Shown here: piece by piece, positions 14,411-23,412 of the stretch
Position numbering within the stretch: the stretch's first letter is position 1
How the letters are laid out: each line of letters opens with the position of its first letter
Assembly (NCBI GenBank): GCA_022615575.1
Contig: JAKEGM010000037.1
Location: 1 to 34,775 of the forward strand
Direction of reading: 5' to 3'
Source: Planctomycetales bacterium
Lineage (GTDB): Bacteria; Planctomycetota; Phycisphaerae; Sedimentisphaerales; Anaerohalosphaeraceae
DNA length: 34,775 bases
Position numbers and translations under genes: made by a program
Notes under the pieces: model-generated
Seen by the model: only the letters and a program-made list of their open reading frames with translations
Database searches by the model: none
What the model was told of the DNA's origin: nothing

Positions 14411-16945
14411 ATGTTTGAGCGTTTTACAGATCGTGCTCGAAAAGTAATGGCACTGGCAAATCAGGAAGCTCAGCGGTTTAATCACGAATACATCGGTACG
14501 GAACACATTTTGCTGGGGTTGGTAAAAGAAGGCAATGGTGTGGGTGCCAATGTGTTGAGAAATCTGGATGTCGATGTCAAGAAACTCCGGCTGGAGATTG
14601 AAAAACTGGTTAAAAGCGGGCCGGACATGGTTTCAATGGGGAAACTTCCGCAAACCCCGCGCGCCAAAAAAGTGATTGAATTTGCCATCGAAGAGGCACG
14701 GTCGCTGAACCATAATTATGTGGGGACCGAGCATATCCTTCTGGGTTTGCTGCGGGAAACGGAAGGCATTGCCGCCCAGGTGCTGATGAACCTTGGATTG
14801 AAACTGGAAGATGTCCGCCAGGAAGTCCTGAATCTGCTGGGGGCGGGGGTGGAAGACAACTCGTATCAGGCGATGGGGATGAAGATGAGCCCCGCCGCCG
14901 CACAGGCCGCCAAGGCCGCCAAAAGCAAAACTCCGGCGCTGGACAGTTTCGGCCGGGACTTGACGGAACTGGCTGCCAAAAACGAATTGGACCCGGTTAT
15001 CGGGCGGGAAACGGAGATTGAGCGTCTGGTGCAGATTCTCTGCCGGCGCACCAAGAATAATCCCGTGCTGCTCGGCGAGGCCGGTGTCGGAAAAACGGCG
15101 ATTGTCGAGGGGCTTGCCCAGCGCATTACCGGGCATGAGGTTCCGGAACTGCTGAAGGAAAAGCGGCTGGTTGTTCTGGATCTGGCGATGATGGTCGCCG
15201 GCACAAAATACCGCGGGCAGTTTGAAGAACGCATCAAGGCGGTGATTAACGAGGTGCGGCGGGCGGGCAATGTACTGCTGTTTATCGATGAGCTGCATAC
15301 GCTGGTCGGGGCCGGAGGGGCCGAAGGAGCGATAGACGCTTCCAATGTTCTCAAACCCGCCCTGGCGCGAGGCGAGGTGCAGTGTATCGGCGCGACCACC
15401 TTTGATGAATACCGTAAATACGTTGAAAAAGATGCCGCTCTGGAACGCCGCTTCCAGACGATTGTCGTCGATCCCCCCAGCAAGGATGAGACCGTTGAAA
15501 TCCTCAAGGGATTGCGGGATCGCTATGAAGAACATCACCGGGTTCGTTTCACCAATGAGGCCCTGTACCAGGCGGTGGAGCTTTCAAGCCGGTACATCTC
15601 CGGGCGGTGTCTGCCGGACAAGGCGATTGATGTCATTGATGAGGCGGGAGCCCGCGTCCGTCTGAAAAATATGACCCCGCCGCCGGATTTGGCGGATTAC
15701 GAAGCCCGAATTGAAAAGCTGCAGGGCGAAAAGGATGAATCCGTCCGCAGCGCTGATTATGAGCGGGCGGCTGCGCTGCGGGATGACATCCAGCGGATTC
15801 TGGATGAAAAAGCCGAAGTTCAGCGGCAATGGCAGGAAAAGAACAATCAGACCATCGGCGAGGTAGATGCCGAGGTGGTTGCGGAGGTCGTCAGCAAAAT
15901 GACCGGCGTGCCGCTGACCCGGCTGGAAAAAGAGGAAGCCGAAAAGCTGCTCGAACTGGAAGCCGAACTGCATAAGACCGTGGTATCGCAGGATGAAGCG
16001 ATTAATGCCCTGGCTAAAGCGGTGCGTCGAAGCCGCAGCGGTCTCAAAGACCCCAACCGCCCAATGGGAAGCTTTATCTTCATTGGTCCCAGCGGCGTGG
16101 GCAAGACCCTGCTGGCGCGGGCGCTGGCCGAGTTCATGTTCGGCGATGCGGATGCGATGATCCAGATCGACATGAGCGAGTACATGGAAAAACACAACGT
16201 CAGCCGGCTGGTGGGCGCGCCGCCCGGATATGTCGGCTACGAAGAAGGTGGCCAGTTGACCGAGCGCATCCGCCGGCGTCCTTATGCGGTGTTGCTGCTG
16301 GATGAAATTGAAAAGGCCCATTCGGATGTCTATAACATGCTGCTTCAAATCATGGAAGAGGGCCGTCTGACGGATTCCTTCGGCCGGCATGTGGACTTCA
16401 AGAATGTCATCCTGATTATGACCAGCAACATCGGGGCGGAACTGATTAAAAATCAGTCCGGCTTTGGGTTTGGCAAACGCACTGAACAGGCCAACTATGA
16501 GAAAATGAAAGAACTGCTGGACAAGGAAATGGAGCGTCATTTCCGTCCGGAATTCCTCAACCGGCTGGATGCTCAGATTGTATTCCGTCCGCTGACGCGG
16601 CTGGACCTGCATACGATTGTGGAGTACGAACTGAACAAGGTTTTCAAGCGGCTGCTGGAGCACCGTCTGCATCTGGAGCTGGATGATGCGGCCAAGGAAT
16701 TCCTCATTGACAAGGGGTACAATCCCGAGTTTGGGGCTCGTCCGCTGCGTCGCGCCATTGAACGGTATATTGAGGACCCGCTTTCGGAAAATCTGCTTCG
16801 CGGCAAGTTCAAGGGCAAGAGCTTGATCCGGATTTCGGTGCAGGATGAGCAGAATCTGCGGTTTGAAGGGGTTGATGCCCCGGCACCGCTTGACACCACC
16901 AGCGTGGTTGTGCATTCGGGCGACAAGGCGGAATCGGTACAGTAA
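14411..16945 (+). CDS. clpC: AAA+ unfoldase ClpC, ATP-dependent Clp protease subunit
   Basis: 844-residue Hsp100 unfoldase that feeds substrates to ClpP in the cytoplasm. Two Clp_N repeats occupy residues 1-145. D1 has Walker A GEAGVGKT (222-229) and Walker B LFIDELH. The short middle region holds a UVR motif (about 433-467, [14 protein letters not shown]), which separates ClpC from ClpB. D2 has Walker A GPSGVGKT (559-566) and [10 protein letters not shown]; the ClpP-contact loop is in [10 protein letters not shown]. The C-terminal D2-small domain ends with a non-conserved tail. [13 protein letters not shown] is the usual ClpC start and has AAGGA 7 nt upstream; an in-frame TTG further up is rejected. 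No mcsA/mcsB/ctsR lie beside it, unlike in Firmicutes. Confidence 0.97.
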   Translation: MFERFTDRARKVMALANQEAQRFNHEYIGTEHILLGLVKEGNGVGANVLRNLDVDVKKLRLEIEKLVKSGPDMVSMGKLPQTPRAKKVIEFAIEEARSLNHNYVGTEHILLGLLRETEGIAAQVLMNLGLKLEDVRQEVLNLLGAGVEDNSYQAMGMKMSPAAAQAAKAAKSKTPALDSFGRDLTELAAKNELDPVIGRETEIERLVQILCRRTKNNPVLLGEAGVGKTAIVEGLAQRITGHEVPELLKEKRLVVLDLAMMVAGTKYRGQFEERIKAVINEVRRAGNVLLFIDELHTLVGAGGAEGAIDASNVLKPALARGEVQCIGATTFDEYRKYVEKDAALERRFQTIVVDPPSKDETVEILKGLRDRYEEHHRVRFTNEALYQAVELSSRYISGRCLPDKAIDVIDEAGARVRLKNMTPPPDLADYEARIEKLQGEKDESVRSADYERAAALRDDIQRILDEKAEVQRQWQEKNNQTIGEVDAEVVAEVVSKMTGVPLTRLEKEEAEKLLELEAELHKTVVSQDEAINALAKAVRRSRSGLKDPNRPMGSFIFIGPSGVGKTLLARALAEFMFGDADAMIQIDMSEYMEKHNVSRLVGAPPGYVGYEEGGQLTERIRRRPYAVLLLDEIEKAHSDVYNMLLQIMEEGRLTDSFGRHVDFKNVILIMTSNIGAELIKNQSGFGFGKRTEQANYEKMKELLDKEMERHFRPEFLNRLDAQIVFRPLTRLDLHTIVEYELNKVFKRLLEHRLHLELDDAAKEFLIDKGYNPEFGARPLRRAIERYIEDPLSENLLRGKFKGKSLIRISVQDEQNLRFEGVDAPAPLDTTSVVVHSGDKAESVQ

Positions 16946-16989
16946 TTGAACCCTGGAAATTGTTTGAAGAACAGGAGTGTCGGGGCGGC

Positions 16990-17382
16990 ATGGATGCGGA
17001 TAAAACGTTTTTCGAGAGAGATGCGTTTTCCCGGCATTGCGGGATTCGCCTGCTCGATACCCAACCCGGAACCGCGACGGCTCAACTGACCATCGGGCCT
17101 CAACATCTAAACAGCATGGGGATTGTTCATGGCGCTGCGATATTTGCCCTGGCTGACGCGGTCTTTGCTGCGGCGGCCAATTCTCATGGGTATGTTGCCG
17201 TTGCGGTCAATATTAATATTTCGTATATCAAGGCGGCGACGGACGGCGTTTTGACGGCCACGGCACAGGAAAACAACCCCCAGGGACGAATGGGCAGCTA
17301 TACCATCGCCATTCGAGACAGGGAGGAGGATTTGGTCGCGGCTTTTGAGGGGCTGGCGTATCGGAAGTTTGACAAACAATGA
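16990..17382 (+). CDS. PaaI-like hotdog-fold acyl-CoA thioesterase
   Basis: 130-residue hotdog-fold protein that would hydrolyse acyl- or aryl-CoA thioesters. The family core LNSMGIVHGAAIFALADAVF is present; the Asp of LAD is the catalytic acid in PaaI-type enzymes, and the usual HGG is HGA here. NINISYIKAA and the closing FEGLAYRKF match PaaI. The ATG at 16990 is preferred over a TTG ten codons upstream; AGGAG lies 12 nt before it, slightly far. It begins 44 bp after clpC and may be co-transcribed. The substrate is not predictable. Confidence 0.82.
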   Translation: MDADKTFFERDAFSRHCGIRLLDTQPGTATAQLTIGPQHLNSMGIVHGAAIFALADAVFAAAANSHGYVAVAVNINISYIKAATDGVLTATAQENNPQGRMGSYTIAIRDREEDLVAAFEGLAYRKFDKQ

Positions 17383-17491
17383 TTTGCTGCCGCAAAAACG
17401 CAAACAGGCGGTTGGAGTGATTTTATACGGCATTTTACCCGATGCGGTTGATTAAAAAACAGGATAGTCACGATCTTGACAGGAGAAAGAA

Positions 17492-17980
17492 ATGGAAGCG
17501 AAGAAATTTATCGGATTGGTTTTGATGATCGGTATGGTTTCGATACTGGCTGCGGCATGGGGGGCGGAAAAGAAAGCGGTTGTACCCGACCCCAATGAGC
17601 TGGGGATTCCTGCTGTGCCGGGAGCGCCTCGGCATCCCGTCCGCCAGCCGGCGGCAGCGGAAGGCCGTACCAGCGCCGAACGCCAGCAGATGTATCAGAA
17701 AGCGATGGAACAGCGCTTCAGTGAGCACAAAGCCCAGCTTGCGGAATTAGAAGCGATCAAAAAAATTGCCGAGGAGGAAAACGCCGTACGTACGGCTGAA
17801 GCCATCCAAAAGCTGATTGATAAAAAGGATGCCCAGTTTAAGCAGGCCCTCGAACAGGCAGAGCGTCAGCGCCGTGAGCGTCTGGAACAGATTCAGCAGA
17901 GGACGCCGACCCCGAAAGCCAGGAGTGCTGAAAAGGAACAGGCAGATACTTCTGAAAAGAAGGCCGACCCCGCAAAATAA
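17492..17980 (+). CDS. Small exported coiled-coil protein, function unknown
   Basis: 162-residue protein with a signal peptide (residues 1-24; hydrophobic core FIGLVLMIGMVSILAAAW, cleavage after WGA), a proline-rich linker and a long charged helix (about 60-140) predicted as coiled coil by its Glu/Lys/Gln/Ala heptad pattern. The last 20 residues are Lys/Asp/Ala-rich and disordered. AGGAG lies 6 nt before the ATG. It is followed at once by a strong terminator. No family is recognised; periplasmic location is inferred. Confidence 0.75.
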   Translation: MEAKKFIGLVLMIGMVSILAAAWGAEKKAVVPDPNELGIPAVPGAPRHPVRQPAAAEGRTSAERQQMYQKAMEQRFSEHKAQLAELEAIKKIAEEENAVRTAEAIQKLIDKKDAQFKQALEQAERQRRERLEQIQQRTPTPKARSAEKEQADTSEKKADPAK

Positions 17981-18023
17981 GCGGGGCAGCATCGGCGATT
18001 ATCCTTATCAGAATGTTCACCTG

Positions 18024-18062
18024 AACAGGGTCAGAGCACAGAAGCGTCTGACCCTGTTTTTT
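18024..18062 (+). terminator. Intrinsic terminator
   Basis: Perfect 12-bp stem AACAGGGTCAGA (18024-18035)/TCTGACCCTGTT (18047-18058), an 11-nt loop and a run of T. It ends the unit containing the small exported protein gene. Confidence 0.88.
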
Positions 18063-18071
18063 ATAGAAATC

Positions 18072-18091
18072 TGCAAAAACTACGGTAGTTT
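18072..18091 (-). terminator. Weak terminator after the orphan exported protein gene
   Basis: Minus-strand hairpin AAACTA-CCG-TAGTTT (18077-18091) followed by TTT, 4 bp after the stop of the gene at 18096. The stem is short and AT-rich, so efficiency is uncertain. Confidence 0.35.
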
Positions 18092-18095
18092 CCGA

Positions 18096-18761
18096 CTATC
18101 GCCTTGTTACCACATACCAGCCATTATTCTCAATATCACCAAAAAGAAGAGTTGCAGATTTTGTTCGTATAGTAAAAATCTTTCCGTCTTGTGCTGCTTC
18201 CTGGATGCCTTTTGTTTGTTCCGGCGAAAACCATTTGTAGCTTGTGCTTTTAGGTACAGATGAACCGTAGTGATATCCATTGACTAGATGTGCACTATAG
18301 GTGAGATGTTGTTTACTCATTGGGGATGCAAGTTCAGCATTAGATTTACGATTAGTCTCACCATAATCATATGGAGTCATCACTACAACTAAGGGGTCTA
18401 AACTTATAATAAAAAACCTATATGGAGCTATGTGTTGCTGAACATTATTTATATAGGCCTCCAAAGGTTTTTGTTGTTTTATAAATCCTATTTTTTTGAG
18501 ATATTTGTCAATGTCTTCTACGACAGAGATTTGCGGTACTATTCGATTGCCTATATCCCATCCATATTCCGTCCACTCAACTGCGGGGACAACTACTGGC
18601 GGATGACAGATCCTTGATTTCATAACGGCGGTCTTGCCTGTGGCACAAAGTGGCGCATCCACTGGGATGACTTTCCAAGGTTCACATCGTATACATCCGC
18701 AAAATCGTACACAGACCGTAAGAATAATAAATAAGATGATGAACAAAAATATTTTTTTCAT
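18096..18761 (-). CDS. Orphan exported protein, AT-rich gene
   Basis: 221-residue protein with no family that I recognise. Residues 1-20 form a strongly hydrophobic signal or anchor (MKKIFLFIILFIILTVCV), followed by a Cys-rich patch (RFCGCIRC). LTVC is a poor lipobox, so lipidation is uncertain. The remainder looks globular, with an aromatic, polar C-terminal half (YGETNRKSNAELASP, NNGWYVVTRR). The gene begins 22 bp after ispG on the same strand. Its base composition is visibly more AT-rich than its neighbours, with many codons ending in A/T, which suggests recent acquisition. Confidence 0.65.
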   Translation of the reverse strand: MKKIFLFIILFIILTVCVRFCGCIRCEPWKVIPVDAPLCATGKTAVMKSRICHPPVVVPAVEWTEYGWDIGNRIVPQISVVEDIDKYLKKIGFIKQQKPLEAYINNVQQHIAPYRFFIISLDPLVVVMTPYDYGETNRKSNAELASPMSKQHLTYSAHLVNGYHYGSSVPKSTSYKWFSPEQTKGIQEAAQDGKIFTIRTKSATLLFGDIENNGWYVVTRR

Positions 18762-18783
18762 AATGAAGGTTTCACCAGGTTCT

Positions 18784-19839
18784 TTAAGAAGCAAGCAACT
18801 CTTTGGCCAACGCATCCAGCAGTTTTGCCTCTTCGACAACGGCGATTTTTTTGCCGTTTTTATAGAGATACCCTTTGCCTTCGGCGGCACAAATCGCGAT
18901 ATCGGCGTCGGCCGCTTCGCCGGGGCCGTTGACGATGCACCCCATGACGGCGACATGCAGGGGCTTATGCACATCTTTCAGCAGATGTTTAACCTTCGCC
19001 GCAAGTTTTACCACATCAATCCGGCACCGTCCGCAGGTGGGACAGACCACCAGCTGGGGGTCCTGCTTGTGGTCCAGGCCCAGCGATTGCAGAATGGCCC
19101 GCCCGATTCGGATTTCCTGCACGGGATCGCCTGCGATGCTGACGCGGATGGTATCGCCGATACCTTCGGCCAGAAGTGTTCCGATGGCGACCGAAGAGGG
19201 GATAACGGCGTCCTCGGGCAGGCCCGCATGGGTCAGGCCGATATGAATGGGGTATTCAAATGCTGCGGCAATTGCCCGATTAATTTCGATGGTTCGAATC
19301 GTATCGGCGCTTTTGGCGCTGAGAACCAGATTGTCAAACCCGGCGGCTTCAAACAGCCGAATATAGGTCTTCATTTCCTTGAGCATCAGGGCGGTGCGTT
19401 TGGCTGGCGGGACATCCTGCTTGAGATTGCGGATGCTGGCCTCGTTGACGCCGATGCGGATTGCGGTTTTGTGCGCCTTGGCACAGTCAATAATCCGCCG
19501 GATGTCTTTTTTGTCCTTGATATTGCCGGGATTGAGCCGGATTTTGGCGGCTCCCGCTTCGATGGCTTCAATGGCGCGGTCGGCTGAAAAATGGATATCG
19601 GCCGCAATCGGCATGGAGGTTTTTGCGATGATTTTGGCCAGCGCCTCCGTATCGGCACGGGTTGGCACAGCAATGCGCACCAATCCGCAGCCGGCCTTTT
19701 CGAGCTGCCGGATCTGCCGGATACACGCATTGACATCCGTCGTAAAGACCTTGGTCATCGTCTGTACGACGACCGGGTATCCGTATCCGAGCCGCAGGGG
19801 ACCGACAGCAACCGTTTTTGTTTTTCGCCGGATGTTCAT
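18784..19839 (-). CDS. ispG: 4-hydroxy-3-methylbut-2-enyl diphosphate synthase (flavodoxin/ferredoxin)
   Basis: 351-residue IspG (GcpE) of the MEP isoprenoid pathway. It reductively converts MEcPP to HMBPP using a [4Fe-4S] cluster. The TIM-barrel part is intact (VVVQTMTKVFTTDV near the N-terminus, RLNPGNI at 101-107). Cluster ligands are C266 and C269 (CPTCGRC) and C301, with E308 (GCIVNGPGE) as the fourth ligand in this family. Length suits the short bacterial form without the inserted domain seen in plants and Chlamydia. It has its own promoter at 19894-19922. Electrons presumably come from ferredoxin or flavodoxin. Confidence 0.96.
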   Translation of the reverse strand: MNIRRKTKTVAVGPLRLGYGYPVVVQTMTKVFTTDVNACIRQIRQLEKAGCGLVRIAVPTRADTEALAKIIAKTSMPIAADIHFSADRAIEAIEAGAAKIRLNPGNIKDKKDIRRIIDCAKAHKTAIRIGVNEASIRNLKQDVPPAKRTALMLKEMKTYIRLFEAAGFDNLVLSAKSADTIRTIEINRAIAAAFEYPIHIGLTHAGLPEDAVIPSSVAIGTLLAEGIGDTIRVSIAGDPVQEIRIGRAILQSLGLDHKQDPQLVVCPTCGRCRIDVVKLAAKVKHLLKDVHKPLHVAVMGCIVNGPGEAADADIAICAAEGKGYLYKNGKKIAVVEEAKLLDALAKELLAS

Positions 19840-19893
19840 ACCATTTTTTCTTTAAAAGGCGCTTCTCAACAGGGTTAAAAACAGAACGGCACA

Positions 19894-19922
19894 ATTATAC
19901 CGTCCCATCGGCTGCATGGCAA
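19894..19922 (-). promoter_or_regulatory. Promoter of ispG
   Basis: Minus strand: -35 TTGCCA (19917-19922), a 17-bp spacer and perfect -10 TATAAT (19894-19899). Start near 19887, leader ~48 nt. It indicates that ispG need not depend on the upstream transporter gene. Confidence 0.65.
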
Positions 19923-19957
19923 CTTATATTACCGCTGTCGTCGGCGACATGGACCGT

Positions 19958-20719
19958 CTAAGAAAAATAGGTCGAGTAAATCAATCGTGCGATCGTCAGG
20001 GCCACGACACTCAGGAAAAAAAAGCGGACGAATCCGGTTCCCCGGTGAATCACAACATGGGACCCCAAAGCCGCCCCCAGAAGCTGGCCGCTGCCCATGA
20101 GCAGGCCGGGGAGTATAAGCACATTTCCGAGAACCAGGAACACCGCTAAAGATATCAGGTTGCTGGCGGCATTCATGATTTTGGTGTGAGCGGTTGCCGC
20201 TTTGAGGTTCTGTCCTAAAAAGACAACAAATACCAGCATCCAGAAAGACCCTGTCCCCGGGCCGAAAAAGCCATCGTAAAAACCGAGTCCGAGCCCGAAG
20301 ATTGCATAAAAAGTCGATGCGGCAATAACCGGGTGCCGATCAAGCCGGCCAATGTCAGGTGAAAACAGCAGGTAGAAAAAAAGGACCGTCAGAAAAATGG
20401 GAATCAGTTTGACTAAAAAGGCCGCGTCAATTTGCTGAATAGCGGCAGTGCCGACCAATGCGCCGATGGCCGTAAAGAGGATGCCCAGCAGCGTGCGCCG
20501 GAAATCGGAAAGCCCTTTATGGGCATAATGAACCGCTGCGGTGCAGGACCCGAAACTGGCTTGCAGCTTGTTGGTGCCGAGCGCCAGATGCGGATCAAAG
20601 CCGCAGGCCAGCAGTACCGGCAGCGTAATAATACCTCCCCCGCCTGCAATTGAATCGACAAACCCCGCAAGAAAAGCGGCACACCAGAGCAGGCCGTAAA
20701 CAGGCCACGTTAATTCCAT
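19958..20719 (-). CDS. TSUP family (TauE/SafE) membrane transporter
   Basis: 253-residue integral membrane protein with about eight hydrophobic segments. The duplicated TSUP motif is clear: GFVDSIAGGGGIITLPVLLA near the N-terminus and GFYDGFFGPGTGSFW in the second half, both with the conserved glycine-rich loop. GTNKLQASFGS and HTKIMNAASN are also typical. Members move sulfite, sulfoacetate or other organic anions; YfcA-type relatives have no firmly known substrate. It lies 32 bp after the zinc-ribbon gene and is probably in an operon with it and queF; this context does not name the substrate. Confidence 0.9.
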   Translation of the reverse strand: MELTWPVYGLLWCAAFLAGFVDSIAGGGGIITLPVLLACGFDPHLALGTNKLQASFGSCTAAVHYAHKGLSDFRRTLLGILFTAIGALVGTAAIQQIDAAFLVKLIPIFLTVLFFYLLFSPDIGRLDRHPVIAASTFYAIFGLGLGFYDGFFGPGTGSFWMLVFVVFLGQNLKAATAHTKIMNAASNLISLAVFLVLGNVLILPGLLMGSGQLLGAALGSHVVIHRGTGFVRFFFLSVVALTIARLIYSTYFS

Positions 20720-20751
20720 AGAAGAATTTTCCTAAGGCGAAAAAGCGGTCC

Positions 20752-21261
20752 TTAACTGAGTTTGGCGGAAGCGTCGCGAATCAGGCCCTGCAGGACGGCG
20801 TTTGACAGGTCCGCCAGCTCCGGCTCCGGCCGTTCGGTTCGTGCCATCGAAGAAAGAAGCCGCAAGGCGATTTTCTTGTTTTTCTTCAGGTCAGACAGCG
20901 TGCTGGCTGCCGGTCCCAGTTCGCCGTCGGCCATTTGCCGCAGGTAGAGAATGCACTGTTTAATAATCTCTTTTTCTTGTGCGGTACGGGTACTGCCTTC
21001 CGAACCGCTCGGTTCCTCAATCACCGCGTTTTGCTGCAGCAGGGTCTGCGTCAGCGTTTTTGTTTCCCGCATCAGTTGGTCGAAACTGGTTTCATCGCTG
21101 GGGTCGATGGGGGCCAGTTTCAGTTCGGGTTCGTCATCGCTTTTAGGAAGCGGGATATAGCAGCGATGTTTGCAGAAGGGACAATTCCCCCATTTGCCGC
21201 CGGCGGTGTCCGGGGCTTTAATCTTCTTTTTGCATGCTTCGCAATGCAGCTGAATCGACAT
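20752..21261 (-). CDS. Zinc-ribbon protein, function unknown
   Basis: 169-residue cytoplasmic protein. The N-terminus carries a CxxC...CxxC zinc ribbon (HCEACKKKIKAPDTAGGKW, then CPFC), of the type common in Planctomycetota. A linker with acidic and Ser/Thr-rich sequence leads to a mostly helical C-terminal region (IIKQCILYLRQMADGELGPA). The start with GGAGAGG just upstream is used in place of a codon 15 residues earlier that lies inside queF. It begins 10 bp after the queF stop. No function can be assigned. Confidence 0.7.
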   Translation of the reverse strand: MSIQLHCEACKKKIKAPDTAGGKWGNCPFCKHRCYIPLPKSDDEPELKLAPIDPSDETSFDQLMRETKTLTQTLLQQNAVIEEPSGSEGSTRTAQEKEIIKQCILYLRQMADGELGPAASTLSDLKKNKKIALRLLSSMARTERPEPELADLSNAVLQGLIRDASAKLS

Positions 21262-21271
21262 GATACCTCTC

Positions 21272-21634
21272 CTAAAAAGGTCCTTCTTCGGCTTTGTATT
21301 CGGCACAAATATCCGTCGTAATTCCGCCGCGGGGGGTAAATTGCGAAGTAACCCGCATCCAGCGGGGCTTGACGGCGGCGGTCAGGTCGTCCAGGATTTC
21401 ATTGGTCAGGGATTCGTAAAAAATGCCCTTGTTGCGAAAACGTTGAAGGTAGAATTTCAAACTCTTCAATTCAACACATAGCTTATCCGGTATATACTCA
21501 ATGACAATCGTCCCGAAGTCCGGCTGGCCTGTTTTAGGACACACGCTGGTGAATTCCGGACAGCGGATTGTGATGGTATAATCTCGTTTCGGTCGAGGGT
21601 TGTCAAACATGTCCAATCGCTGTTTTTTGGCCAT
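21272..21634 (-). CDS. queF: NADPH-dependent 7-cyano-7-deazaguanine (preQ0) reductase QueF, short type
   Basis: 120-residue QueF of the unimodular YkvM type, which reduces preQ0 to preQ1 in queuosine synthesis. The catalytic motif [12 protein letters not shown] carries the nucleophile C32 and D39. The QueF signature [20 protein letters not shown] follows in two parts and binds NADPH in this family. The C-terminal [14 protein letters not shown] is also typical. It is divergent from queC, with both promoters in the 79-bp gap. Confidence 0.95.
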   Translation of the reverse strand: MAKKQRLDMFDNPRPKRDYTITIRCPEFTSVCPKTGQPDFGTIVIEYIPDKLCVELKSLKFYLQRFRNKGIFYESLTNEILDDLTAAVKPRWMRVTSQFTPRGGITTDICAEYKAEEGPF

Positions 21635-21639
21635 TCAAC

Positions 21640-21667
21640 TTGTCCTTTTGAGTAGTTTTGCTATACT
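21640..21667 (+). promoter_or_regulatory. Promoter of queC
   Basis: -35 TTGTCC (21640-21645), a 16-bp spacer and -10 TATACT (21662-21667). It overlaps the leader of the divergent queF transcript. Confidence 0.45.
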
Positions 21668-21677
21668 TTAGCGCACT

Positions 21678-21705
21678 ATTGTAGCAAAAAAAAGAAGTTT
21701 TGCAA
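21678..21705 (-). promoter_or_regulatory. Promoter of queF
   Basis: Minus strand: -35 TTGCAA (21700-21705), a 16-bp spacer and -10 TACAAT (21678-21683). The -35 box overlaps the Shine-Dalgarno of queC, so the two genes are tightly packed. Confidence 0.5.
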
Positions 21706-21713
21706 GGAACCAA

Positions 21714-22409
21714 ATGAAAAGTCCGTCTAAAAAAGCCGTTGTACTGCTCAGCGGGGGACTGGATTCGGCGACAACGCTGGCCATCGCCAAAACCGAGGGG
21801 TTTGATTGCTATGCGATGACCTTTCGCTACGGCCAGCGCCATGCTCACGAGATTACCTGTGCCTGCCGGGTGGCCTTATCGATGGGGGCGGCCGGACATC
21901 GCCTCGTAGATATTGACTTGGCAGCCATGGGGGGGTCAGCCCTGACCGACGCGGCCCTCGATGTACCTAAAGACCGGCTGGATTTACGGAGTGTTATCCC
22001 GATTACGTATGTGCCCGCTCGAAATACAATTTTTCTAAGTTATGCCCTGGCGTGGGCGGAGGTGCTGGGGGCGTGGGATATTTTTATCGGCGTCAATGCG
22101 ACCGACTACAGCGGTTATCCCGACTGCCGTCCCGAGTATATCGAAGCGTTTGAAAAAATGGCCAACTTAGCTACAGCAGCAGCGGTCGAAGGAAAAGGCA
22201 AATATACAATCCACACGCCTGTTATCAAACTGTCCAAGGCCCAAATTATTCAAAAGGGAATCGCCTTGGGTGTTGATTATTCTCTGACCCATAGCTGTTA
22301 TGACCCCGATGAGCAGGGACGCCCCTGCGGCCACTGCGACTCCTGCCGACTGCGGCTCAAGGGCTTTGCCGAAGCGGGCCTGACCGATCCGGCAGCGTAT
22401 CATTCCTGA
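21714..22409 (+). CDS. queC: 7-cyano-7-deazaguanine (preQ0) synthase QueC
   Basis: 231-residue QueC, an ATP-dependent enzyme turning 7-carboxy-7-deazaguanine plus ammonia into preQ0, the substrate of QueF. The PP-loop SGGLDS is at residues 13-18. [11 protein letters not shown] and [17 protein letters not shown] are family segments, and [15 protein letters not shown] lines the substrate site. The zinc site is C195, C205, C208 and C211 ([17 protein letters not shown]). AAGGA lies 5 nt before the ATG. queD and queE are not in the window. Confidence 0.96.
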   Translation: MKSPSKKAVVLLSGGLDSATTLAIAKTEGFDCYAMTFRYGQRHAHEITCACRVALSMGAAGHRLVDIDLAAMGGSALTDAALDVPKDRLDLRSVIPITYVPARNTIFLSYALAWAEVLGAWDIFIGVNATDYSGYPDCRPEYIEAFEKMANLATAAAVEGKGKYTIHTPVIKLSKAQIIQKGIALGVDYSLTHSCYDPDEQGRPCGHCDSCRLRLKGFAEAGLTDPAAYHS

Positions 22410-22414
22410 ACATC

Positions 22415-23278
22415 TTATCGCAGATTCCTGAAGGTTTGCGGCGAGACGCCGAAGACCTTTTTGAACGCCCGGCAGAAGTGAAAGGGATCATCAAAACCCA
22501 AATCGAAGGCGATTTCCTTAACCAGCCGGTCGGTCTTGCGAAGTTGTTCGGCGGCATTGGCCATCTTAAGCGTCATCAGGTATTGGTAGGGGCTTTGCGT
22601 ATCGAACCGCTTAAAGAGGCGGCACAGATAGGCGCCGTCAATCGCGCAGGCATCGGCTATTTCGGCCAGCGAATGGAGCGCAGCAAAGTTGTCGCTGATG
22701 TGCCGCCGGCATACCTGCCAGGTCGCCATGGCGCGGCTGGGCTGGGTCCGGTCGGTGACGATGGTTTCGGCGATGCGGTAAAACAAGTACTCTAAGAGGG
22801 CGGCGCACATCATGGATTTGAAGGGGCTGTCGGAACAGCCGCGGAGGATGAGGTCGTCGAGGATGCGGGCGATTTCGTCGGGGCGGCTGACGCGGACAGC
22901 GGTTCCAACCGGAGCGATATATTTTGTGAGCATCGTCCTGGCTTTGCTGCCGATAAAATCGATGAAGTATTTGGTCATCGCCTGCTTTGGGTCGGCGGTA
23001 ATGACCTGGCTGATGCGCGGGCCGTAGGAAAAGACGGTGCCGGGGCTTAGTTCAAACAATTGGCCGCCCAGAACGGCAGCCCCCCGGCCTTTGGCAACGA
23101 ACTCGATGGAGTAATACGGAAAATCCTTTCGGTCGATCTTAAAGTCGGGGCGGGTCTGTTCGCAGCCGCCGCAAACGACCTTCAGCGGGGTATTTTTCTC
23201 GGCGCCCGCTTCCATATAGAACCGCCGGGCCTGGGCCACCTGCTTGGAAAAGAACTCAGGTTCGATTGTCGGTTTCAT
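22415..23278 (-). CDS. AraC-family transcriptional regulator of the fucose locus (inferred)
   Basis: 287-residue regulator. The N-terminal half is a cupin-like ligand-binding domain (YYSIEFVAKGRGAAVLGG, LSPGTVFSYGP). The last ~100 residues hold the double helix-turn-helix, with SLAEIADACAIDGAYLCRLF as the first and VKEIAFDLGFDDPFHFCRAF as the second; the end FGVSPQTFRN is a standard AraC signature. It is transcribed divergently from the epimerase, fucosidase and transport genes, so control of that locus by a sugar is the natural inference. The 3' end is 5 bp from the convergent queC stop. Confidence 0.9.
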   Translation of the reverse strand: MKPTIEPEFFSKQVAQARRFYMEAGAEKNTPLKVVCGGCEQTRPDFKIDRKDFPYYSIEFVAKGRGAAVLGGQLFELSPGTVFSYGPRISQVITADPKQAMTKYFIDFIGSKARTMLTKYIAPVGTAVRVSRPDEIARILDDLILRGCSDSPFKSMMCAALLEYLFYRIAETIVTDRTQPSRAMATWQVCRRHISDNFAALHSLAEIADACAIDGAYLCRLFKRFDTQSPYQYLMTLKMANAAEQLRKTDRLVKEIAFDLGFDDPFHFCRAFKKVFGVSPQTFRNLR

Positions 23279-23412
23279 CTTTTCTTTTATAAAAAGTCAA
23301 AAATTGGCATGGTTTGGGCAATATTCGCTATTTTGAATCAATATAATGAAATTATAATGACTTCTGATTGAAATGCAAAAGCAATATTTTACAGGCATGG
23401 GAAGGTTATACA
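23279..23412. promoter_or_regulatory. Divergent control region of the fucose locus
   Basis: AT-rich 134-bp gap with two perfect TATAAT boxes on the plus strand (23342-23347 and 23353-23358), both with weak -35 regions, as expected for an activator-dependent promoter. GCAATATT occurs as a direct repeat (23318-23325 and 23381-23388); AraC proteins often bind direct repeats. The site assignment is tentative. Confidence 0.4.

Noticed and set aside
15584-16915. 443-codon open frame on the minus strand
   Set aside because: It is antisense to the highly conserved second half of clpC and shows no protein-like motifs; long antisense frames are common opposite GC-biased genes.
18634-19587. 317-codon plus-strand frame
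   Set aside because: Antisense to ispG, which has all of its cluster ligands.
21635-21713. preQ1 riboswitch between queF and queC
   Set aside because: The short gap was read on both strands for the preQ1 pattern (small stem-loop with an A-rich tail pairing back). Only promoters and Shine-Dalgarno sequences were found.
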